A stretch of DNA of 64,000 nt. It comes from CAVYWD01 sp963772225 (GTDB lineage Bacteria; Myxococcota; Myxococcia; Myxococcales; UBA5297). Where the stretch lies: NCBI GenBank assembly GCA_963772225.1, contig CAVYWD010000002.1, positions 1,550,001-1,614,000 of the forward strand, given 5' to 3'. Positions 37,820 to 45,006 of this stretch are shown one piece after another. The position numbers and the translations under genes are program-made. Under the pieces are notes generated by a model that did no database searches, had not been told where the DNA came from, and saw only the letters and a program-made list of their open reading frames with translations. Positions within the stretch are counted from its first letter, which is position 1; the number at the start of each line of letters is the position of its first letter.

Positions 37820-38182
37820 ATGGTCCCGGTCCGACAAGGCGTGATCAAGCTGGGCGAGTCCTTCTCCACGCTCGTCCGCCCGAAGGGCGCCGAGCAGATA
37901 GGCGTCGCGTCCATTCGGGCGCACCAGCTCGTCTGGGACGACGTGCGCGAAGCTCCGCCCATCGGCGACGTCCTCGCCGAGGTCAAGCGGCGGCTGCGCG
38001 AGGGCGCGCTCCTCGTGCACCAGGCGAGCATCGACGTGGCATTCCTGAAGCGGGCTCGCCAGGAGCACGGCCGCCGCTGGCCGCGCCCGCCGGTGGTCGA
38101 CACGGTGGACCTGCTCCTCAAGGCGGCGCACAAGGCGCGCTTCTCCAGTCGCAATCCGGAGCAGCTCGCGGCGCTGAACCTG
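37820..38182 (+). pseudogene. Internal fragment of a DnaQ-like exonuclease gene
   Basis: It corresponds to residues 36-156 of the intact exonuclease at 40513 (MVPVRQGVIKLGE at the left join, NPEQLAALNL at the right join). By eye it is about 88-90% identical at the DNA level, clearly less than the flanking trunk duplication. It lacks the first Asp/Glu metal motif and the last His/Asp motif, so it cannot be active. At 38182 it joins the second toxin trunk copy with two bases of shared sequence (GA). Confidence 0.85.
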
Positions 38183-39503
38183 ACATCGAGTACCGCAGCG
38201 TCGACCTCGAGAAGCTCAAGCGCGAGGCCGTCTTCCCGGTTCCGGTGCCGGGCGCCCCGGTGATGTTCGTCGTCCGCGGGATGCCGATTGTCGAGATCGA
38301 CGTCCAAAACCCGAAGATCTACAGCTCGCTCCGAATACTCGAGCAAAGCTTCGGGGGACCGCCGCGCGAGCTCGTGGCGCTTGCGGCGAGCCTCTTCAAC
38401 TATGGCTTATTCATCGCGCGCGAGATGTACAAGCGGAACAAGGCCGGCGTACTGGCTGGCCGCACGATAGAGTTCGCGGTCGGCGCCTTCATCTTCTTCG
38501 TCATCCACGCGATGGCCGCCTTTTGCAAGGCCAGTCCCTCCCCGCCAGTCCAGGCGGTGGGCTACCTGCTCATCGCGATGGCACGTGCCGTGGGCGCCAT
38601 CCTGGGTGTGGACTTCACCTTGACCAACATGGAGAAGCTCGCGCTCGCCGGCCGGCATTTCGCTCAGATGGAGCGGCTCCATCGGGAGAGCGTGGAGAGC
38701 AAGGGCGGCGCCTCCGGGAGCTCGAGTGGCGGGCAAGCTGAAGAGAAGCCGGCGGAGCTGCCAGCGCTCAAGGAAGCAAAGCTCACGAAGCTCTCCACAG
38801 GGCACCTGACGGCCGGCTCGGAGGCCCTCCTCGACGCCATGGCCGACTACTTTGCGCTCGGGGTCGTGCTGGTCGGCGGCATCGGCGTGGCAAAGCTTCG
38901 TCGCATGAGAGCGGCGGCGAAGGAAGCGAAGGCGCTCCTGGAGCACATCAAGAACTTGGAGGAAGAGGCCCATTCCAAGCTGAAGGTCAACGATGACGGC
39001 GCGGTAGAGGAGATCGAGCCGGCGAAGCCCGCGGAGAAGCTCGAGGGCGTGCCCGCCCCAAAGCCCGGCAAACCCGGAAAGTCTGTCGGAGGCCTCGGTT
39101 TCGAGAAGCTTCCCGCCGATGGAGAGCCGAAGCCCGAGGAGAAGAAGCCGATTTATGGCGAGTACTTCTATAAGCGCTGCGATGCGTTGAAGAAGCGTGT
39201 GGACGTCCTCAAGGAACATCTCGACGCAGTCGAGACGCCGGAGGACTCTGAGCGTGCGAATAGGCTTGAGAAACTCAGGACAACGAAGACGACCTACCTG
39301 CTCAACTCGATCGAGCTCATGAGGCGGTCCAAGGCCGAGCGGTTGGTCCCGGTGATCGCGAAGGAAGTCGTGGAGTTCGAGGCGGAGGTGGCGAAGGAGT
39401 TTCCGCGGCCTGTGGTTGAGGAGCCGCCCAGGGACTCGGAGGGGCTCTACGTTATCCAGGAACCGGGGGAGTTGCAGGGGGAGCCTCAGAGAGGGAAGGT
39501 GCC
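38182..39503 (+). repeat. Trunk segment duplicated from 35607-36928 (copy 2)
   Basis: This is the second copy of the 1,322-bp block described at 35607. Both borders are sharp: exonuclease sequence on the left and a new tip on the right. Confidence 0.9.
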
Positions 39504-39975
39504 GGAGCCATCCGCGCATGCGCAGGGGCTCGCGAAGCGAAGGATAGGGACTCGAAAGGCAGGTGTAGATCCAGTCGCATTCACCTTTCTGGATATAAAT
39601 CCCGGCTTCCCTGAGCCCGGCCGAACCGAGAATTGCGCGAATTGCGCAGTCGCTCTAGATAGAACCTTCGGCGGTACCCCTACGGTCGCAGACCCGTCGC
39701 CGCACCCATTTACGATGGTCGAAATCGAGGAAGAAATGGGCGGACGCTTCTCCAAGGCTGATCTGCCATCCATCGAAGTCGACCTCGCCCGTGCCGGCGA
39801 GGGGGCGCGCGGCATCGTTGCCGCAGTATCCAGACGCTCCGAATCAGGCCACGTCTTCAATGTGATCAACCAAGACGGGAAGGTCAGATTTGTCGATGGT
39901 CAAACTCGAGAAGTCTATGACGACCCAGGGGAGTTGTTCTACAACTGGTACTTCATGAGGACCGACACACCATGA
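38182..39975 (+). pseudogene. 5'-truncated orphan toxin cassette with papain-like (Tox-PL) tip
   Basis: It begins at the codon equivalent to residue 345 of the full-length protein and runs through the shared trunk to GKVP at 39503. It then carries a different tip of about 157 residues. That tip has the pattern of papain-fold toxin 1 / toxin glutamine deamidase: nucleophile Cys in NCANCAVALDRTFGG, His in SGHVFNVINQDG, and FVDGQ as third site. There is no start codon with a ribosome-binding site at its 5' end; the open frame upstream is an out-of-frame exonuclease shadow. It may be silent DNA for tip exchange. Its stop overlaps the next small gene. Confidence 0.75.
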
Positions 39976-40280
39976 CAACGGTAATCTCAACTCCACAGCA
40001 GGCCGAGAAATGCGTTTCCGAGCGCCTCGCGCGACTGCGACCCGAACTTCAAGTCTTGGAAGGCTCGACGCGAAAAGACAGGGGCATATGGCTGGTGTCT
40101 GTAAACTCCCCGGACTACGCGCGCAGTCGCGATATGCGCGATATGCTTCTTGGGCTGGGCCCGGTCCTTGTCGACGCAGTCACCGGCGAGATGTTTTCGT
40201 CAGGAAGCGGATATTCGGCAGAGCGCTGGGTCGATAGATATCTGTCGAAAGATCTTGCCGGCCTGATCAGGCTCGAGTGA
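39972..40280 (+). CDS. YrhB/Imm35-like candidate immunity protein
   Basis: The 102-aa product is coupled to the Tox-PL cassette by a 4-base ATGA overlap. It follows the plan of YrhB-type immunity proteins (Imm35): N-terminal helix (QQAEKCVSERLARL), a strand with Trp (GIWLVSVNSPDYARSRD), then LLGLGPVLVDAVTGEMFSSGSG and a final amphipathic helix (YSAERWVDRY). The GxGPxLVDxxTGE motif is the best evidence. It would neutralise the papain-like tip; this is inferred from position and the known type of pairing. Confidence 0.7.
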   Translation: MTTVISTPQQAEKCVSERLARLRPELQVLEGSTRKDRGIWLVSVNSPDYARSRDMRDMLLGLGPVLVDAVTGEMFSSGSGYSAERWVDRYLSKDLAGLIRLE

Positions 40281-40512
40281 TTCGACCGGGAGGCCGAACG
40301 GCTTCGCTGCCCGCAGGGCCTTCCTCCAGGAAGCCGTGTGGGCAAGTGACGTCTGGAACAAGGCGGCGCAGAAGCCGCATCTCGATCCTCCCAGCCCTTC
40401 TTCTTTCAAAGCCGCGGCGGCTCGTGCGCGCTCCCCGGCCGCAAGCTCACACCGCCCAAACCCCGACCCCGCCCGCAACGCCGCGCCGGCGACGAGGGTA
40501 ATCTCAGAGGCG
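40281..40512. other. Gap between toxin locus and exonuclease
   Basis: These 232 bases hold a possible coding remnant in the exonuclease frame (VWASDVWNKAAQKPHLD, then a Pro/Ala-rich stretch) that I cannot assign. No promoter is evident. Confidence 0.4.
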
Positions 40513-41115
40513 ATGCTCTTCCTCCGCTCCCCGCCCTGGAACGAAGTCACCTACTGGTCTCTCGACCTCGAGACCGGCGGCCTCGACGCGCGCAAGGACG
40601 CCATCCTCGCGGTGGGGATGGTCCCTATTCGCGGCGGCGTCATCAAGCTGGGCGAGGCCTACACCACCCCGGTCCGGCCCCGAGGCGCCGACCAGATCGG
40701 CGCCGCGTCCATCCGCGCGCACCAGCTCGTCTGGGACGACCTGCGCGAAGCCCCGGCCATCGGCGACGTCCTCGTCGAGATCAAGCGGCGGCTGCGCGAG
40801 GGAGCGCTCCTCGTGCACCAGGCGAGCATCGACGTTTCGTTCCTGAAGCGGGCCTGCCAGGAGCACGGCCGCCGCTGGCCGCGCCCGCCCGTGGTCGACA
40901 CGGTGAACCTGCTCCTCAAGGCGGCGCATAAGGCGCGCTTCTCCAGCCGCAATCCGGAGCAGGTCCCAGCGCTGAACCTGAGCGAGGCGCGCCGCGAGGC
41001 CCTCCTGCCGGAGTACCAGGCCCACGACCCGCTGATGGACGCCATCGCCACCGCCGAGCTCTTTCTGGTGCTGCGGCGCCGGCTCGGCGCCCGCCTGCTC
41101 CGCGAGCTGACGTGA
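40513..41115 (+). CDS. DnaQ-like DEDDh 3'-5' exonuclease
   Basis: The 200-aa product shows the metal motifs of the DEDD exonucleases: D18 and E20 in YWSLDLETGGLD, H102-D107 region in LVHQASIDVSFLKR, and H171/D176 in AHDPLMDAIATAELF. This single-domain type is commonly encoded beside a cNMP/CBS/DUF294 protein near carboxylate transporters. Here the DUF294 gene is at 32254, so the toxin locus seems to have split the pair. ATG 40513 has AGAGG a few bases upstream. Confidence 0.9.
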   Translation: MLFLRSPPWNEVTYWSLDLETGGLDARKDAILAVGMVPIRGGVIKLGEAYTTPVRPRGADQIGAASIRAHQLVWDDLREAPAIGDVLVEIKRRLREGALLVHQASIDVSFLKRACQEHGRRWPRPPVVDTVNLLLKAAHKARFSSRNPEQVPALNLSEARREALLPEYQAHDPLMDAIATAELFLVLRRRLGARLLRELT

Positions 41116-41223
41116 GGGCCGGCGAGCGTCCGGTTCTCGACGGCGAGAGACGCATGGGCGTAGGCTCGCCGCCTTCAATGCACGCGCTCGCCCGCTCTCG
41201 AGGCAGGCGATAGAGGAAACGCT

Positions 41224-42426
41224 ATGGAATCCCGCAGGTCGGCACTCGGGGCGCCGCTCGCCGCACTCGCCCTTCTCTTCTCCCAGGCCGCCGGCGCGCA
41301 GCCGGCACCCGCGCCTGCCGAATTCGTCGATGAGGCCCGGGCCATCATGCGACTGGTCGCCTGCGACGGATCCGCGCCCGTCCCCCAGGGCGCCGAGAAG
41401 GCGGTCGAGGCGCACTGCAAGCAAGTGGTCCCGGCCATCGAGAAGTACCGCGCCTCCTACGAAGAAGAAGCGCAGCGATACATCGCGGGCTTGAGGCCCC
41501 AAGGCCTGCCTTCGAAGGTCGTCTACCCCTTCGGCGGCGGCGACCTGACCACCGCGCTCACGACCTATCCGGACGCCCAGGAGATCACCAGCATCTCCCT
41601 CGAGCTCGTGGGCGACCCGCGGCGGGTCAGCAAGCTCGACAAGAAGCTGGAGAGAAGCCTGACCGCCCTGCGGCCGCTCCTCAAAGGGCTCTTAGACCTC
41701 GAGGACTTCAGCCGCAGCGTGGACTTGTCCAAGGTGCAGCAGGGCGAGCTCCCCGGGCAGCTCTCCCTGTTCCTGGTGGGCTTGGCCGTGCATCGGATGG
41801 AGCCGGTCTCCCTGCGCTACTTCCGACTCGAGCCCGACGGCGCCATCCACTACCTCACCGCCGAGGACATCGCCGCGGTGGAGAAGAAGCTCGCCAAGAA
41901 GCGCAAGGGGAGCTGGACCGCCCCCGACTTCTCCGAGGCCTTCGCCAACATGGAGCTCGCCTTCCGCCCGAAGGGCGACGCGGCGGCGCCGGTCCGCATC
42001 TATCGGCACATCGCCGCCAACCTCTCGGACGCGAGCCTGAAGGCCGACCCGGCGCTGCTCCGGCACCTCTCCGCCAAAGGCCGCGTCACGGCGCTCGTCA
42101 AGGCCGCGAGCTACCTGCTCTGGCAGAGCGGCTTCTCCACCATCCGCGACTACCTGCTCCAGAACGCCGACTTCATCGTCTCGGAGAGCAGCGGCATCCC
42201 GCCGCGCTTCGCCGCCAAGGCGGGCTTCGAGCAGACGACCTACGGCGAGTTCAACAAGGCCTACCTGCCCGACGCCTCCGAGGAGATCAGCCGCGAGTTC
42301 GCCAAGCTCTGGAAGTCGCAACCCAAGCGCGAGCTCCCCTTCCGCTTCGGCTACCCAGACGACCACAAGAAGAACCACCTGCTCGTCACGCGCCGCCTCT
42401 CGCCGGAGAAGTCTCCGGCGAATTGA
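41224..42426 (+). CDS. Exported protein of unknown function
   Basis: The 400-aa product has a signal peptide (LAALALLFSQAAGA, cleavage before QP). The mature part has a Gly-rich motif (VVYPFGGGDLTTALTTYPDA) followed by SISLELVGDPRR and a later region FRPKGDAAAPVRIYRHIAANL. PFGG-type sequence like this appears in uncharacterised proteins I associate with myxobacteria, but no function is known to me. Start ATG 41224 follows GAGGAAACGCT. carD lies downstream with its own promoter. Confidence 0.7.
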   Translation: MESRRSALGAPLAALALLFSQAAGAQPAPAPAEFVDEARAIMRLVACDGSAPVPQGAEKAVEAHCKQVVPAIEKYRASYEEEAQRYIAGLRPQGLPSKVVYPFGGGDLTTALTTYPDAQEITSISLELVGDPRRVSKLDKKLERSLTALRPLLKGLLDLEDFSRSVDLSKVQQGELPGQLSLFLVGLAVHRMEPVSLRYFRLEPDGAIHYLTAEDIAAVEKKLAKKRKGSWTAPDFSEAFANMELAFRPKGDAAAPVRIYRHIAANLSDASLKADPALLRHLSAKGRVTALVKAASYLLWQSGFSTIRDYLLQNADFIVSESSGIPPRFAAKAGFEQTTYGEFNKAYLPDASEEISREFAKLWKSQPKRELPFRFGYPDDHKKNHLLVTRRLSPEKSPAN

Positions 42427-42439
42427 CCTGCGGGCCGCG

Positions 42440-42467
42440 TTGACCCATTCATCCGGGCGGTGATACA
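42440..42467 (+). promoter_or_regulatory. Promoter candidate for carD-carG
   Basis: TTGACC (42440-42445) and GATACA (42462-42467) are 16 bp apart. A transcript starting near 42474 would leave out GTG 42460 and favour ATG 42501 as the carD start. Confidence 0.4.
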
Positions 42468-42500
42468 CACGTCCGCTCCTCCAGAGGGAGGTGCCTGCGC

Positions 42501-43449
42501 ATGGGCATCGCGGAAGGCGATTCTGAAGGTCGGCGATCGCGTCGTCTACCCGAATCAAGGCGTGTGTCGGGTGGTCGGCACGGCCGACATGGAAATCGGC
42601 GGCCACAAGGAGAGCTTCGTCAAGCTCTCGCGCGAGGACGACGATGCGACGGTGATGGTGCCCAAGGGCCGGCTGGCCAAGGTGGGGCTGCGGCGAATCG
42701 CCGACGTCTCCGAGCTGAGCAAGGTCTTCGCCTACCTGGTCGCGCCGGTCGAGGGGCCAGAGCTCGACTGGAAGGTGCGCCATCGCACCCACGGCGAGCG
42801 GATGAGCGAGGGCGGCCTGATGGGCCTGGCCCAGGTGGTCAAGGGCCTCACCACGCTCGCCGACCTCCGGCCGCTCCCTCCCAAAGAGCGCGAGCTCTAC
42901 GACAACGCCCGCCACTTGCTCGTCTCCGAGGTTGCGGCGGCCGCGCAGATCGCCGACGTGAGCGCCGAGGACGCGGTGGACCTGGCGCTCTTCCCGCCGG
43001 GTGTCGAGCGCAAGAAGCCGGAAATCGCCTTGCCGCTCGGTGGCGAGGACGGTGAGGACCTGGGCCTCGACGAAAGCGTCGATCTTGGCGGCGAAACCCT
43101 CGAGCCGTTGGACGGCGAGGCGGCGGCCGAGCCTGCCGAAGAAGCAGCCGGGAGCGAGCCCGAGGAGGCGGTCGAGGCTGAAGGTGAGGCTGAGGCCGAG
43201 CCCGACGCAGAGCCGGAGGGCGAGGCGAAGGCGCCCAAGAAAGCCGGCCGCAAGCCCGCTGAGAAACCCGCCAAGGCCGCCAAGGCGCCCAAAGCGGAGA
43301 AGCCCGCCAAACCCAAGGCCGCCAAGGCCCCGAAGGCCGAGAAGCCCGCCAAGGCCAAGCCGTCCAAGGCGGCGCATTCCGCCAAAGCCGAGAAGCCCAA
43401 AGCCAAGCCCGCCGCCCGCGCGAAGGGCGCGAAGCCCGCGAAGAAGTAG
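42501..43449 (+). CDS. carD: CarD transcription regulator with HMGA/histone-like tail (frameshift near start)
   Basis: The CarD/CdnL/TRCF domain (VGDRVVYPNQGVCRV, VMVPKGRLAKVGLRRIA) and helical part (GGLMGLAQVVKGL, KERELYDNARHLLVSEVAAA) are followed by an acidic stretch (43030-43210) and a Lys/Pro/Ala-rich basic tail to the end, the acidic-then-basic plan of myxobacterial CarD. CarD works with RNA polymerase at ECF-sigma promoters. Strong GAGGGAGG (42483-42490) precedes ATG 42501, but that frame (MGIAEGDSE) leaves the CarD frame at about 42523-42527; removing one base restores MGIAEGDSKVGDRVV. An uninterrupted frame exists only from GTG 42460, which lacks a ribosome-binding site. carG follows 11 bp after the stop. 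Confidence 0.88.
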
Positions 43450-43460
43450 CCGGAGGCCCC

Positions 43461-43979
43461 GTGATCCGCCTGGTGTCGCTCGATCCGCTCGATCCCGAGG
43501 TGCTGCAGAAGCTGACGCGCGTCCTCTTCCAAGCCTACGGCTTGGGCTGCGAGCACGTCGGCGAGATGCCGGCCCCGGCCCCAGCCATGCGCGGCGAGTC
43601 GATCGACGCGGTGGAGTTCCTCAAGGTCGCACCGGAGGTGAAGTCCTTCGCCGACGACAAGGTGCTGTTCCTGACCAGCCGGGCCCTCGGGAGCCGCGAG
43701 CTCCCCAGCGGCAAGGGCCCGACGCCGGGCTTCTCGCTCTTCGGCGGCCCCATCGGCGTCGTCACCTCGCACGGCCTGCCCAAGGGCGATGCGCTCCTCA
43801 AGCGCCTGGCCAAGCAAGCGGTGCACGAGCTGGGGCACCTTTGGGAGCTGCACCACTGCCTCGACGCGCGCTGCGCCATGTACGCGCCGTGGGCGCCCGC
43901 CTTCGCCAACGGCGAGCCCACCCTCTGCACCTTCTGCCGCGAGAAGAGCGAAGGCCGCATCCGGATGGCCAAGACCTGA
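43461..43979 (+). CDS. carG: CarG, archaemetzincin-like zinc protein and CarD partner
   Basis: The 172-aa product has the archaemetzincin-type zinc signature HELGHLWELHHCLDARCAM followed about 17 residues later by CTFC. The third-ligand Gly of the protease motif is replaced (WEL), in line with a structural, non-proteolytic zinc site. In Myxococcus the CarG protein has this type of motif, lacks protease activity and binds CarD. Position directly after carD and the CGGAGG before GTG 43461 make the assignment strong. It should act wherever CarD acts. Confidence 0.87.
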   Translation: MIRLVSLDPLDPEVLQKLTRVLFQAYGLGCEHVGEMPAPAPAMRGESIDAVEFLKVAPEVKSFADDKVLFLTSRALGSRELPSGKGPTPGFSLFGGPIGVVTSHGLPKGDALLKRLAKQAVHELGHLWELHHCLDARCAMYAPWAPAFANGEPTLCTFCREKSEGRIRMAKT

Positions 43980-44004
43980 GGCGGCGCGCTCGGAAGCCAG
44001 CCCG

Positions 44005-45006
44005 ATGAGCCCTGAAGCGAGCTCTCCGCCGCCCGCGCTCGCCAGCCCTCCGCCGGCGCCTCAGGCAGCCTCCACCGAACCCAGCAGCGCCCCCGCGCCG
44101 CTCACCGCTCTCCGGCGGGCCGAGGCCCTTTTGGCCGTCGGCGCCGCGCTCTTCGCGCTGCTCTTCTGGCTCCGGCTGCCCTCCCAACTGCCTTCGCCGT
44201 CCGACTGGGAGAGCGCCTCGAGCGACCTCGCGTCGCGGGCGCGCGACGGCGACGCCGTCCTCCTCGACCCCCACTGGGCCGAGCGGGCCCGGCTGTTCGT
44301 CAAGGGCGTGCCCGTGCTGAACCTCGGCCGCTCTCCGGCCCGCGAGGACCTTCAGGGCTACCGGCGGATCCTGCTGTTGTCGCTCCCGGACCTGCCGCGG
44401 TCCGACCTGCCCGCGACCGTGCGCCAGCTCGAGGGTTGGCGCTTTCGCCCGGTGGAAGGCCCGGTCCGGCACGGCGCGCTCGCCGTGACGGTGCTCGAGA
44501 ACCAGGCCGTCGAGCGCCCCTCGTTCGACTTCACCGGCGAGGTGGCGCAGGCCAAGGTCTACATCCGCCGGCCCGACGGCTCGGAGGAGCTCTGCCCGCT
44601 GGTGAACGGCCGGCACCCCTGTCCACGCGCCGGGTGGATCAACGTGGGCGCCGAGCTCAAGGAGATAGCCCTGAAGCCCGTCCGCTGTCTCTGGGCCCAC
44701 CCCGCGGGGCGCGAGCCGCTGGTGGTGGAATACCCGGAGGCGCCGCTCGGGAGCGAGCTGCGCGTCATGGGCGGCATCGTCGGGCAGATCGCCTTCCGGA
44801 CCGAGCAGTTCGCCCCGGTGCTCCTCGAGGTGAAAATCGACGGCCGGCCTGTGGCCCAGCTCGAGTTCCCGCCCGGCGCGCCCGGCGAGCGGCGCCGCGC
44901 CATCGACACCCGCGCGCTGGCCGGCACCCGCCACTTCGTCCAGTTCGAGGTGACCGCGGCCGACCCGGGCATGCGCCACTTCTGCTTCGACGCGGGAGCC
45001 TACTGA
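44005..45006 (+). CDS. Single-pass membrane protein of unknown function
   Basis: The 333-aa product has a Pro/Ser/Ala-rich cytoplasmic N-terminus (1-35), one transmembrane helix (about 40-57, ALLAVGAALFALLFWL) and a large outside domain. The domain has SRARDGDAVLLDPHWAERA, RRILLLSLPDLP and a beta-rich C-terminal half (SELRVMGGIVGQIAF, APVLLEVKIDGRPVAQLEF). The second half resembles a jelly-roll/carbohydrate-binding fold by pattern only. Its stop overlaps the start of the GT-C glycosyltransferase (TGATG), so the pair is co-translated and likely acts together. Confidence 0.7.
   Translation: MSPEASSPPPALASPPPAPQAASTEPSSAPAPLTALRRAEALLAVGAALFALLFWLRLPSQLPSPSDWESASSDLASRARDGDAVLLDPHWAERARLFVKGVPVLNLGRSPAREDLQGYRRILLLSLPDLPRSDLPATVRQLEGWRFRPVEGPVRHGALAVTVLENQAVERPSFDFTGEVAQAKVYIRRPDGSEELCPLVNGRHPCPRAGWINVGAELKEIALKPVRCLWAHPAGREPLVVEYPEAPLGSELRVMGGIVGQIAFRTEQFAPVLLEVKIDGRPVAQLEFPPGAPGERRRAIDTRALAGTRHFVQFEVTAADPGMRHFCFDAGAY

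Noticed and set aside
37786..38181. N-terminal extension of the second toxin frame
   Set aside because: The residues come from the exonuclease fragment read out of frame; there is no ribosome-binding site, so the cassette is treated as 5'-truncated.
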